DNA of 64,000 nt from Erinaceus europaeus. Taxonomy: Eukaryota; Chordata; Mammalia; Eulipotyphla; Erinaceidae. This document shows positions 10,931 to 21,560 of this stretch, piece after piece. Where the stretch lies: positions 112,178,447-112,242,446 of the forward strand of contig NC_080164.1 in NCBI RefSeq assembly GCF_950295315.1. Reading direction: 5' to 3'. Below the pieces are notes generated by a model that ran no database searches, was not told the DNA's origin, and saw only the letters and a list, made by a program, of their open reading frames with translations. Position 1 is the first letter of the stretch. Each line of letters opens with the position of its first letter. The translations under genes were made by a program, and so were the position numbers.

Positions 10931-11852
10931 TCCCATATCATACAACATTGAAACCAAAGCCATATCAAGGCCTTCATCAACTAGCTTCCTCCAGAGACTA
11001 GACTTCATGTCTCATGAGGTGATTATGCTCACCCGACAAGCCCAACTCTCCTGCCTAGAGAACTTCGAACTTGATGTCCACCTTGCCTGATAAATTCCTT
11101 CCTCAGTCTTGCCTGTCAAAGGTTTCTGCTCAGATGTTTCCTGTTCAAAAAAGCAGTTGCACTTCCCCTCCTGCACTGACTCTGCTCCTTGGCACATGAC
11201 AATGTAAGACACAGTACATATGCTTTTCTGGAACTGATAATTCAAAATGCCCAGACAACACTGCTATAGTCAGTTATGGAAAGTCAGTGATTAGAAAATC
11301 AGCAACCTCCTAGTATGATGAAATACTTACTGAATTTTATGCAGAGCTTAAACTACTTTCCACACTGATTATGTGTTCCTGTAAAACTCAAAAACCACTT
11401 CTATAAATGCATCTCAGGAGGGCTCTATCTCATTTGGATAATATACAACATACAGAAATCAAACTTGATGCAATGAAGATAGAAAATAGTGCATTCAGTT
11501 GGAATTATGAACTTGTAAAATATCCATTTTAAAATACAAATCTTTCCAAAGGAAAATACTGTAGGTATTACAACACTCAAATGCATGTTTCCATCACACA
11601 TATAAATAAGCAGAACTATACTCTGCTTTCTCTTCGGATTGCATAAATCTTCAGATTTTTAAATGAACACAACTAATTAATATGTTGACAGATCTGACAA
11701 CTTAATTAGTTGCTTTTTAAAAAACAATCTTCTAAATGTGTGCTTTCTGCATCAAACGTTTAGTAAATCATAATGACTTTAAGATACTAAAGTACTGAAA
11801 ACTTTCTGAACTATAAAATGTCTGCATTAAAAATATGGTCTGTCTCTACCCA
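10931..11852. other. Non-repetitive AT-rich stretch
   Basis: No recognised repeat or gene. The stretch just before 11853 resembles a short SINE-B tail ('ctgtctctacccaataa'). Confidence 0.45.
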
Positions 11853-11953
11853 ATAATAAATAAATCGATGAAATATTTCTTAGAAATATGGAAACAAGTC
11901 TTCAGAAGAAACTGCTCAATCTGATGATATGGCTTTGGAATTTTCCTACTAAG
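11853..11953 (+). repeat. 101-bp segment duplicated at 31053-31153
   Basis: It aligns without gaps to 31053-31153 with about 9 mismatches (about 91% identity). Shared text includes 'acaagtcttcagaagaaa' (one mismatch) and 'ggctttggaattttcct'. Flanks on both sides are unrelated. It matches none of the repeat families named here. Confidence 0.85.
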
Positions 11954-12333
11954 TGAAAGCAGATATTCTATGAGACTCGTATTTGAACAGTCAAAGGGCT
12001 ATTATCTGACTGGTGTCTGTATTTAAACTTGGCATTTCCCCTCAACATCAGTTAGGTAAATTACTGGCCTGTCATGTTAAGAAGAGCTCTTCTCTTTCTG
12101 TTTCTGTTCTGCCCACAGATACACTCAAAAGATTCTTGAACTCTTGAGAAGAGGAAAAAAAAAGAAAAAGAAAAAGAAACTGCAATGAACTTTTTAGCTA
12201 TCTTGTTTTTTTCCAAAATATGTGGATAAAGTCTGTAAAAATATGTCTAATTATATTATCCCTAATGATTATTTTCCCTATCAAATATAATAATTCACCC
12301 AACACCAACTGAATTAAATTTAAGATTCTCAGG

Positions 12334-12548
12334 GTGAGGCCAGGCAGTGGCGTACCTGATTGAGAGCATGTGAAAATGCACAAGGACTTGGGGTTCATCC
12401 CCCTGGTCCCCATCTGCAGGAGGAGAAAGCTTCATAAAATGTAGAACAGGGCTATAGGTGTTTCTCTATCTCCCTCTTCCCTCTCAATTTCTGTCTCTAT
12501 CCAACAATAAAATAATAAAAGTAAATAATAAAAATTATTTTAAAACAA
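12334..12548 (+). repeat. SINE-B
   Basis: 'ggccaggcagtggcgtacc', 'ccccatctgcaggaggag', 'gctataggtgtttctc' and an (aataa)n tail; moderately diverged. Confidence 0.75.
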
Positions 12549-12969
12549 AGATTCTTAAAGTCGCCTCTAGTGACAAGCTGTATTTTCCAAGGAGAGTTGC
12601 CACCATGCACCCAGCCCACAGACTTCCTTCAATGTGCTATCACTACTCTCCACAGGAAGAAGCAGCCACTCTGCCCACTTTTCCAATTCACAGAGTTCAG
12701 TGACCTTCTCATAGGAACAGAATACAATGGAAAATCTACAGTTCGAGAAAAGCAGTTCACTTTTTCCTTAAATACCTGAAGAATCTTTGTTCTTATTTCC
12801 ACACCAGGTGGCAAGCACTCTCTCTAGAGCTGCAGTGAAGCCAGGGATACTGAGTCTTATAGGAACAGTCCTGCCTTGGTGGAACCAAGAAGTACCCACA
12901 GTGAAGATAAGACCCCAACAGGTAAACAAAGATACAGCATGGACTTGAGAAACCAACAGAACCCAAGGC
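12549..12969. other. Non-repetitive stretch
   Basis: Overlapping plus-strand frames of 81 and 69 codons at 12458-12779 and a minus-strand frame at 12768-12983 carry no family signature. Confidence 0.4.
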
Positions 12970-13091
12970 CTACACAGCTTCATGTTCAGAGATGGGTCTA
13001 CTGAACTTGTTGCTCACACTGAGTTCAAGACTACACAGTTGCAGGTTCAGAGATGGGTCTTCTTGCCTTGTTGGTCATGTAGAATTCAAGT
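12970..13091. repeat. 61-bp tandem duplication
   Basis: Units 12970-13030 and 13031-13091 both start 'ctacacag', share 'gttcagagatgggtct' and end 'ttcaag'. Identity is roughly three in four, with no length difference. Confidence 0.8.
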
Positions 13092-13320
13092 GATGCTATT
13101 CTGTCTATGAGTTAAGAGAATTCTTCATGCTTATTTATATCCCAAAGGAAAAGATATTAAATATCTAGCTACATTTACACTGCTACAAAAAGTATGAAAG
13201 TCTATGAAACTAGATTGTATGTTTTACTTTAGTAGACCATTTAAAGAAAATGCAAAATAACAGGTGAGAATACATACAAAACAGTTTAAATAAAAATACA
13301 CCCTTTTAAATAAATAACAA

Positions 13321-13361
13321 TGACACTACACGTGATCTTAGCCAAAAGGCCAAGAAGTGAT
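13321..13361 (-). pseudogene. U2 snRNA 5'-end pseudogene fragment
   Basis: The minus strand reads 'cttggccttttggctaagat' within a 41-nt match to the first ~41 nt of U2 snRNA; I know the vertebrate U2 5' end well enough to be confident. It has a few mismatches, including the A expected after 'gatca' being C. It lacks the branch-point-recognition, Sm and 3' stem regions, so it is a truncated retropseudogene. Its U2 5' end lies 7-8 bp from a plus-strand Rep2k fragment. Confidence 0.8.
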
Positions 13362-13368
13362 AAATAAA

Positions 13369-13622
13369 TAGGGAAAGTGAGAGATAGGCTGGGAGTATGG
13401 ATCAACCTGTCAAGACCCATGTTCAGCGGGGAAGCAACTACAGGAGCCAGACCTACCTTCTGCATGCCACAATGACCCTGGGTCTATACTCCCAGAGGGT
13501 TAAAGAATAGGAAAGCTATCAGGGGAGGGGATGGGATATGGATGTTTAGTGGTGGGAATTGTGTGAAGTTGTACCCCTTTTATCCTATGGTTTTGTCAAT
13601 GTTTCCTTTTTATAAATAATTT
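13369..13622 (+). repeat. Rep2k 3' portion
   Basis: Starts inside the family at 'agggaaagtgagagatagg', continues through 'gggaagcaactacaggagcc' and ends 'tcctttttataaataat'. It is 5'-truncated directly after the U2 fragment. Confidence 0.8.
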
Positions 13623-13699
13623 TTTTTTAAAAAAGAAAGATTAGCAACACACACACAAAACGATGGCTAGACCATTTTTCTGTGATTTTTTAAAAGTTA

Positions 13700-13835
13700 A
13701 GCCTTTGTTTAATTATTATGAAAGAGAGATAAAGATCTACCAGAACACCACTCCAACATGTTGTGCTGGGGAGTGAGTCTGAGGCTTGACAAATGCAAGT
13801 TCCTGTGCCATGTGCCAGGACATAATATCACTGCC
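13700..13835 (-). repeat. Probable old SINE fragment, antisense
   Basis: 'tgtgctggggagtgagtctg' and 'cctgtgccatgtgccagg' resemble antisense SINE-D/C text, weakly. Confidence 0.35.
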
Positions 13836-13847
13836 TCCTCTCTCTCT

Positions 13848-13898
<51 letters not shown>

Positions 13899-13914
13899 CC
13901 ACACACATACACAC
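13836..13914. repeat. (CT)n followed by (CA)n microsatellite
   Basis: About 48 bp of CT/CCCT repeats run into about 30 bp of imperfect CA repeats. Confidence 0.95.
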
Positions 13915-15045
13915 CTGCCTGTCATTCAACAAGGTCATAAAAGACTCTGGATGGCTTCTTGATATACTGATTATGTGGAGGCAAATAGAATTTTCTTCAG
14001 AGCCCATGGAATTTAACTGTCAACTCTCAGTTAAATTTAATTTATACCAGACATGCAATTAACAGCTTTACTGACTTAAACATTCTGTACCTTTTGACTT
14101 AACTAATATAAATAATGTGATATTGAAATCAATAGCTTAAACCTTCATACAGTGTCAAAGCTACTGGTTAACAAAAATATTAAGAGTTTTGCCATTTATG
14201 GTAGTAAATGTTCTTCGAACATTACAGAATAATACCTTAAACTGCGTAAAGAAATGATCTCTAAGTGAAGCAGATGAAACAATGGTTTAACTGTGTTCAT
14301 TAGATTTTAAGAAAGAATACATTTTGTACACCTTTAGGTGTCAACCTTCCCTTCTTTCTTTAGATTTCTCCTGATATAAGGTCTCTGAAACAACTGATTA
14401 TCTGGAAATCGTGAACAGAAGGCAGGTTGGCAAGTGGCAGGGGAAGGTGAGAGGAAGTGACTGCTGAGTCTCCTTTCTTAACAAGGACCTTTCACCTACA
14501 GAGCTGTTCCTGGGCTGTTGGGAATAAAGTGCAAACAGACAGTAAGGGCAAGGAAGGCTTTCTCCCTCCTGGTGAGGACTAAGCAGGAAGTCTGTGCTTT
14601 TCCTAACAATGTTTCAGTACAGGGTACAGAAAAATAGCAAAATACTGACAGAGAAAGGCTGCTGAAGTGTTCATAGCAAACAAAACTGACTAGAAAAAAT
14701 TAAAACTGAATGAAATATGGCATGGCATCTTACCTTGAAATAAATAAATACATGCATAATCAATCACAAAGGAATACTAAAACAAGATTAGGTGGACTTT
14801 TAATGATAATTAAGTTCCATTCCTAAATTGATTAAAACAGGGCCATTCCCACTTTAATATAATCATACAAAATATAATATATAATCAGATAAATACAATA
14901 AGACAAAATGGTGAGGTTGATATAATCAGAAAAAAATGGCATGGCGAACTTTATGATTGTTGTATGAATTAAGATTATTTAACATGTAATGATCCTAACC
15001 AAGAGAGATATTACTTGTACTATTATTGCTATATTTTGTATTTAT
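13915..15045. other. Non-repetitive AT-rich stretch, no gene recognised
   Basis: Stop-dense in all frames, with no repeat landmark. Confidence 0.45.
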
Positions 15046-15046
15046 T

Positions 15047-15392
15047 CTTTTTTTTTTTGCCTCCAGGATTATCGCTGGGGCTCTATGCCTGCACTATGAA
15101 TTCATTGTTCCTGGAGGCCATTATTTTCCCCATTTTTGTTGCCCTTGTTGTTGTTGTTATTGTTGTAATTGCTACTGTTACTGGATAGGTCAGAGAGAAA
15201 CCAAGAGGAGGGGAGACAGAGAGGGGGAAAGAAAGGTAGACACCTACAGACCTGCTTCACTGCTTGTGAGCTTGTGACTCGACCCCCCTGCAGGTTGGGA
15301 GCCAGGGACTCAAACCAGACTCAAACCAGGATTCTTGCTCTCGTCCTTGTACTATGTGTGCTTAACTCTCTGCACTACCACCTGCCCCCCTG
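15047..15392 (-). repeat. SINE-A+ (extended), antisense
   Basis: The antisense 3' module 'gcctccaggattatcgctgg' precedes the SINE-A body ('ttgttgcccttgttgttgtt', 'gataggtcagagagaaacc', 'ccctgcaggttgggagcc'). A 13-bp local duplication ('actcaaaccagactcaaacc') lies in the B-box region. Confidence 0.85.
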
Positions 15393-15452
15393 TTTAATCT
15401 TTTTTCAGAGTAGATTGAGCATGTTCAGGGTGGTATGGCCGTAGATGTTAGG

Positions 15453-15622
15453 TTTTTTTTTTTGTTTTTTTTTTCAATGAGAGATAGAAATATACAGAGG
15501 GAGTGAGATGAGAGCCGCACTTAGCTATGGCTGATGGTGGTGCTGGGGATTGAACCTGGGACCTGAGAGTCTCAGACAGGAGAGTGTTTTTTGCAAAACT
15601 GCTGTGCAGTCTCACCAGCTTT
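15453..15622 (-). repeat. SINE-C-like, antisense
   Basis: A poly-T stretch, then 'tggtgctggggattgaacc', 'tcagacaggagagtg' and 'ctgctgtgcagtctcacc'. Confidence 0.7.
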
Positions 15623-15639
15623 CTTCCTCCTCTCCCATG

Positions 15640-15835
15640 CCCTCTTCCTCTTCTTCTTCCCCCACTTATTACTACTTACTTACTTACTACTACTGCTATT
15701 ACTACTACTGCTATTTTCCCCCCAGAACCCTACTGAGATCTCTGGCTAATGGTGGTGCTCCCAGGTGATTGAACCTGGGAGCTCAGAGTTTTAGGCAGGA
15801 GATTCTTCTGCAGAACCATTATCACTGTAATGAGC
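15640..15835 (-). repeat. SINE-C-like, antisense, with TACT-rich tail
   Basis: A (cttctt)/(tactac)n tract followed by 'ggtggtgctcccaggtgatt' and 'cagaaccattatcactgt'. Confidence 0.6.
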
Positions 15836-15919
15836 ATTTCTGATTTGGGGGGGATGGGGTGGGGCAAAGAGTGAGAGCAAATGTGTCCTCAATTGAAAAG
15901 CAACCACTGATTTACAAAA

Positions 15920-16160
15920 ACACTGATGACATGCGATAACATACTGGATAATCTCACTCAGAGAGAACTTAAGAAAACAGAACATAAAGGGGAAACACAA
16001 GGTGACACTTGGACTGGGTGTGGCGTATTGCCTCAAAGCAAAGGACTCTGGGGAAAGGTGGGGGGGCAGAGGAAGAGTATGGAGAGTATGCTGGAGTCAT
16101 GGTACAGAATGGTAAAAAAGGACCTAGATTGGGGGTGTTTTCAGACACCTATCAGCCCCC
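15920..16160 (+). mobile_element. LINE-1 3'-UTR fragment
   Basis: 'ggcgtattgcctcaaagcaa' and 'ggactctggggaaaggtg' match, in reverse complement, the L1 3'-UTR part of the inverted L1 at 21725-21838 ('cccagagtctttta', 'ttggtgcaatacgcca'). It is diverged. A 135-codon open frame over it (15926-16333) is a chance frame in repeat DNA. Confidence 0.7.
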
Positions 16161-16182
16161 ACCACAAGGCTCTAACATCTGA

Positions 16183-16328
16183 AGGCCTAGAAAATAGCTC
16201 ATTTGGGTGCTGCGCTGAGTTGCCATGTGTTGACACCCAGGTTCAAGCCTTGCCCCACAGCACTGAAGGCAGATTTGATGAGTTTCCTACCTATCCCTGC
16301 CTGTCTCTAATTAAAAAGAAAAAAAGGC
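16183..16328 (+). repeat. SINE-D
   Basis: 'aaaatagctcatttgggtgc' (A-box-like), 'gccatgtgttgacacccag', 'ggttcaagccttgcc' (B-box-like) and an A-rich tail. Confidence 0.65.
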
Positions 16329-16476
16329 TCTGACATTTACTTTAAATCAAATAAATCAATTGCCTTAATATTGGAAGATCACTATTTCTCTGAATGTGCT
16401 TTTATAAATATCTTATCTAATGCTATTAGAAAACATACAAATAAAAAAAATTAAAAAAAAGAAAACATACAAATAA

Positions 16477-16682
16477 GGGGCCAGGTGGTAGCGCACCTGG
16501 TTGAGCTCACATGTTACAGTGCCCAAGGACCCAGGTTCAAGCTGCTGGTCCCCACCTGCAGGGGGAAAGCTTTGTGAGTGGTGAAACAGTGCTACAGGTG
16601 TCTCTCTGTCTCTCTTACTCTGTCTTCCCCTCCCTTCTCAATTTCTGGCTGTCTCTATTCAATAAATAAATTTTAAAAGGTA
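16477..16682 (+). repeat. SINE-B
   Basis: 'ggggccaggtggtagcgcac', 'ggttcaagctgctggtcccc', 'gtgctacaggtgtctctc' and an 'aataaataaa' tail. It follows an A-rich tract that repeats 'gaaaacatacaaataa' on its left. Confidence 0.85.
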
Positions 16683-16744
16683 GTAAAACAAAAGAAAGAA
16701 GAAAATAAGCAAAGGATAATGAATTGCTATACACTACTTGATAT

Positions 16745-16840
16745 TTGCTTTGTTTTGTTTCATGTGGTGTGAGTAAACAAACCCAGGCACTCACATGTAA
16801 AGTTTGTGTTTTACCCACTGAGGTACCTCCCAGCTCCTCA
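16745..16840 (-). repeat. SINE fragment, antisense, diverged
   Basis: 'caaacccaggcactcacatg' and 'ttacccactgaggtacctcc' look like a degraded antisense tRNA-like head. Confidence 0.4.
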
Positions 16841-17064
16841 AACTGTACATTGTAGAAACCATCCTTAAATAGCAACACACAGTGTAATATAAAATGATAA
16901 TAATTTTGAATCACTTCTCTTCAGAATCTAATTGTGAGTTATTTCCGTCCATCTACAGGAATTGTGTGAGTATTTCAAGACTCAGCATTTCAGAGAAATT
17001 ATACTGAATGTATCAATGGTTGGTCACCTAGTGTCTTCATAATTTATATCTGTTATTGTTGTAG

Positions 17065-17273
17065 GGCCTCACACATAAATGACTTCACCACTGCATGGCT
17101 GATTTTTCCTTGGACAGAGAGACAGAAAGAGCAAAAGTGGGAGAGGAACCACAGCTCCAGAACTAGCCTGACTCCCCGTCACCTCCCAAATGGAGCCAGA
17201 GCTCAAACCGGGGCCACGTGCCTGGCACAAGGCAAGACAAGTACCCTGCCCTGTGACACCCTCGCCAGCCCTC
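17065..17273 (-). repeat. SINE-D-like, antisense
   Basis: 'gacagagagacagaaagagc', then 'gagctcaaaccggggccacg' (antisense B box) and 'gtgacaccctcgccagccc'. A well-formed but separate subtype. Confidence 0.6.
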
Positions 17274-18195
17274 CATTTGTGATTTTTATCTTGTTCAAGT
17301 TGGTTTCACATTCTTTAAGAAAAGAGGACAAGGAGATGGCTGAAAAAGCTATTTGTGGTTGGAAAGATGATTTTTTAATTATAAAATAATGTGACTGCAC
17401 AGATAAATGCTTTGTTTCAACAGAAGTATCACTGTGGTAGCAGTTGTAATGGTCTATATTAAGCCAAGGTTAAATAATACTTTTGAGGGGGAAAATTGTT
17501 ATGTAATTAAAATAGGATTCTTTGGGAGAAGCAACTACTACCATTTTCGGGTGTTCACTATCTGAAGAAAAGGAAAATAACATATAAGAGCCCAATACAG
17601 CTTGCGGATCAATTTTTGTGTTCAGTACAAATAAAATGTTAAAATATTTATGGATTTGACTCATGATATCTTGATGAAGTATTTTTGTAATCTAATGTTC
17701 TTTCTGAAGTATTTCATGTTTATAAATCTCAACAACAACAAAGAAAAGGTGGAAATCACATATCTATTTAAAAATCAATATTTATAAATCTGAAGACTGC
17801 TTATTTCACAAGAAACAGAAATGTGTTCATGACTAGAGATCAGAACGACCCTGAGTCTCTATTATCTCAAATGCTTTAAAAACTTCAATTTAGATAAAGA
17901 AATTAGTAAAGGATAATTTGTTTCTTCGTGAGTGAAAGACAGATCTACTGAAAAAAAAGGGGGGAGGTTAATTTGTATCTAAACTTAAGATATTCTGAAG
18001 ATAGATGTAATACATGGAAAATCAAAATAACAGATTCAAGGCATTTGCACAAGCAAAATCTTGACATTCCAGAAATGAATGGTGGATGGTGAACTGAAAT
18101 TTTCTGCAAAAGCTGAAACTTCTCAGTGCTGAAATACCACACAGGACAAATTTGGCTGAACTGTCATTAGAATCATATAACATCTTGATTTGCAA
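17274..18195. other. Non-repetitive stretch
   Basis: Nothing recognised. Minus-strand frames of about 60-65 codons are unremarkable. Confidence 0.45.
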
Positions 18196-18270
18196 TAAGC
18201 AGTTCACCCCAGGATCAAACTCAGGACCTCATGCCTACAAGCTCAGAGCTCTGATCACTGTGCCTCCTCT
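18196..18270 (-). repeat. SINE fragment, antisense
   Basis: 'ccaggatcaaactcaggacc' and 'atcactgtgcctcctctggg' resemble an antisense tRNA-like head only. Confidence 0.45.
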
Positions 18271-18274
18271 GGGC

Positions 18275-19690
18275 CACTCCAGATTGCACCACAGAGATGA
18301 ACTCTGGGGCAAAAGGGAAATGGGATTCAGGGAGGATTGTGGGTATCCTGGTGTCTAATGGAGAAGGATCAAAGTTGAGGTGACAGTGTTCTGTGGAAGG
18401 AACCTCCCCCATTCTTTACAAAACCTATATATCTTCCAGTCCTGGAACCTCTAGGGTGGGGCTCACTTTCCTGCATGCTGCTCTCAGTTCATACCAATTG
18501 ATACTGCATCTGCTGATCCCAACCTACTCAATGCAACCAGTACCACCTCGACATGCTTCACTCGGATCGTGTCCGGAGACGTTAGGCATGGAATGTCAAC
18601 CCTCCAACTTCACTACTCTGGTGAGACCTTCTCTAGCTCACAGAATTCCTTAATTCCATTTCGGGTGGTGCAATTCCTAACAAAGCCTCAGAACCTAGAT
18701 ATAGACCAGGACTCATGAGATAGGGCTTATGCACACATGAATCCACAAGTTGGAGGGGAAATATATACCTTAAAACAATAGCGCACAATAGTTTACAGTG
18801 AATCAATAAATGCAGCAAGGAAGTAGAAAGACCAAAAAAACAAACAAAAAAAGACACCATAAAGTACCTAATCAAATAGTTTCTATTTAGACTTAGACAC
18901 CTTCCTCACCTACTTCCTATTTCACTTCCATCAATCACTCCAAAACTGGATAAGGGCAAGAGACTGACACACTTTAATGATGACTCTTTAGTCATTACCA
19001 GGTCACTCCATCACCTGGGGACCTAGTCAGGGAGTCATGGGATTCCCTCACAGACATTATTCCCTAGACCTCTAACAGATACCTCTTGCCACTGTCACTG
19101 GTCATCTCCATCAGGAACAATATAGTGGACCTCTTTGTGGGCCCCTATAGGTCCTTGTCCTCAATGTGGATCCACAATGGTAGGAAATGCTCCACTCTCC
19201 GAAGGGAAGGTGGGCAACATACTCTACCACTTGAGGAAGATGGTTCCTGAAATGAGTGCAGCCTGGAATGTTCCTAGCCATGACCACAGAATGTGAGCTC
19301 AGACCTACAGGGATGCCGAGGTTACATAGGCTCTTGTGCTGAATATGAGCCCCAGATCAAATCGATAGGGTTGACAGTAAACAATATTTATATACTTTTC
19401 CCAGATTTGGGAGTTACTTTCTTCCCTTATCCAGTTTTATAATCCTTTTTCCAATTATGACACCATCTCCCCAGACAATACCTTGGGTCCACCTGTATGT
19501 TATCTGTCAGACTCAGGCAAAAACTACTAAGTCATGGGCCCTTGGAATATATTTAAAATAGACCTACTAGCTTTTTACAAAATGGAGACCCCAAATCTTC
19601 ATCTGCAATAGTCTTGCCTTTAGGTTCATGACTAGTCAACAATTTGTTCTGCTTTATATCTTAACTCTTTTTCAACCAGGTTCCTGACAA
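18275..19690 (+). repeat. Rep2k, long copy lacking its last ~300 bp
   Basis: It is collinear with the minus-strand copy at 1786-3650 over most of its length. It ends at 'caaccaggttcctgacaatg', where a GGA repeat and SINE-D follow in place of the normal 3' part and A tail. Confidence 0.8.
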
Positions 19691-19782
19691 TGAGGCAGAA
19701 AAGAAGAAGAATGAGGAGGAGGAGGAGGAGGAGGAGGAGGAGGAGGAGGAGAAGAAGGAGAAGAAGGAGAAGAAGGAGAAGA

Positions 19783-19814
<32 letters not shown>

Positions 19815-19815
19815 A
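19691..19815 (+). repeat. (GAG/GAA)n then (GA)n purine tract
   Basis: About 125 bp of near-pure purine on the plus strand. Long chance frames on both strands arise from it. Confidence 0.95.
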
Positions 19816-19946
19816 GAGAGAGATTGAATATGAAGGAAGCCACAACACTGAAGCTTCCTCCAATGTGGTGGGGACCAGGTTCAAACATAAGTCTTGCACA
19901 TGGCAAAGCAAGGCACTGTCCAGTTGAGCTATTTTGCCAGCTCTTT
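19816..19946 (-). repeat. SINE-D, antisense
   Basis: 'gaagcttcctccaatgtggt', 'ccaggttcaaacataagtc' and 'gagctattttgccagctc', the reverse complement of the SINE-D head at 16183. Confidence 0.65.
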
Positions 19947-20067
19947 GTCCTCTAATATTTCTATAATGGGCACAACAAATAAGTCATGAACATAAATAAT
20001 CATTCAGTCTAGCAAGTCCAATGAAAAATATCTCACCAGAAGTCAAAGGCAAAGAAAGCTACATTTT

Positions 20068-20340
20068 CTTTTTTTTAATATTTATTTTGTTTATTCCCTT
20101 TCGTTGCCCTTGTTGTTTTATTGTTGTAGTTATTATTGTTGTCATTGTTGTTGGATAGGACAGAGAGAAATGGAGAGAGGAGGGGGAAGACAAAGTGAGG
20201 GAGAGAAAGATAGACACCTGCAGACCTGCTTCACTGCTTGTGAAGCGACTCCCCTGCAGGTGGGGAGCCGGGGCTCGAACTGGAATCCTTGTGCTTTGCG
20301 CCACCTGTGCTTAACCCACTGCACTACAGCCCAACTCCCA
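20068..20340 (-). repeat. SINE-A, antisense
   Basis: T-rich tail, 'ttgttgttggataggacag', 'gcgactcccctgcaggtg', 'ggggctcgaactggaatcc' and 'gcactacagcccaactccc'. Confidence 0.9.
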
Positions 20341-20439
20341 GAAAGCTACATTTCCTAAATATTTGCAGATCTTACGCTCAGTTCTCCTCAGACTTTTAAC
20401 ATATTTGAGAGTACAGCAAAACCCCAATATTATTTTTCA

Positions 20440-20656
20440 ATTTGTTATTATTATCTTTATTACTTTATTGGATAGACAAAGTCAGAAATTGAGGGGGAGA
20501 GGAGGCGATAGAGAGGGAGAGAGGCAGAGAGATACTTGTAGCCCTCCTTCACCACCCACAAAGCTTTCCCCCTATAGATGGGGACTGGGGGCTCAAACCT
20601 GGGTCCTTACACATTGTAACATGTGCACTCAACTAGTTGTGCCCCCACCTGGCCCC
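20440..20656 (-). repeat. SINE-B, antisense
   Basis: 'tattggatagacaaagtcag', 'aaagctttccccctatag', 'gctcaaacctgggtcc' and 'cacctggcccc'. Confidence 0.85.
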
Positions 20657-21280
20657 TTGGTCTTTTTAAGTTTGCATTAGTTATATAAACATAAGGCTTT
20701 TACTTTCAGTAATACTTTATAAGTCACACAGTGTTTAAATTTTTTCTGTTTTCCATTTGCTGGAGATAAAAAACACTATTTTGTTCCAAGTGCCATGGAG
20801 GAGTATTTGGTTCCTACTCTCACAGCTGCACTGAGCATCTTGTCCAAAGAAGTGTTCTTTCCTAATCACTTAAGAGAGTTGATGAGCGATGACAAAATAC
20901 CAGATGGCAACTTGGCAAAAATGAAGAGTTCAGACCAAACAGCAGGGTCAGGGACAATGAGCAAACAGACATTGCCATAAGTCATCTTACTATCCAACTG
21001 CGGAGAGAACTGTACAGGTATTTACTTATTTATTTATGTAAAGGCACTGATGGAAAGAAGGACAGAAAAGAAATAGTGAGAATAAATTCTGTAGAGGACA
21101 ATAGGGTAAGAAAAACTAAGCGCGAAATATGAGGCAGAGGTAAATGCCAGTACATTTATACAGATACCCAGATGCCCACTGAATCCCAAGTCTCACACAT
21201 ACACATACACAGAGATCTCTCCACACACTCATATGCTCTGTACATTGCTTATGTCAATATGTGGAAGCTGTAATCCAAAA
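20657..21280. other. Non-repetitive stretch
   Basis: A 61-codon plus-strand frame (20795-20980) shows no recognised family. Confidence 0.4.
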
Positions 21281-21284
21281 AGCT

Positions 21285-21466
21285 GGAGAGTGTGGTGGCA
21301 CACACATTACCAAATGCAAGTACGCAGGTTCAAAACTTCCACTGCTCACCTGCATAGGGGAAGTTTCACAAGTGGTGAAACAGGGCTGAAGGTGTCTCTC
21401 TGTCTCTCTCCTTATCGCTCCCTCTCTCAATTTCTCTCTGTCTTGTACAATAAAAAATAGAAAAAA
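21285..21466 (+). repeat. SINE-B, diverged
   Basis: 'gtggtggcacacacattacc', 'ggttcaaaacttccac', 'tgaaacagggctgaaggtg' and a short A-rich tail. Confidence 0.7.
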
Positions 21467-21549
21467 ATAGCTGGAAGGGATACTAAAAGGTCATCTGGAG
21501 AGGCCTCTGTCTTTTGGCAGTTTAATATCTAAACCACCCAGTGATCCAG

Positions 21550-21560
21550 CTATCTGCTCT
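21550..21560. repeat. L1 target-site duplication, left copy
   Basis: 'ctatctgctct', identical to 22752-22762. Confidence 0.85.

Noticed and set aside
15926..16333. 135-codon plus-strand frame
   Set aside because: It overlaps an L1 3'-UTR fragment and a SINE-D.
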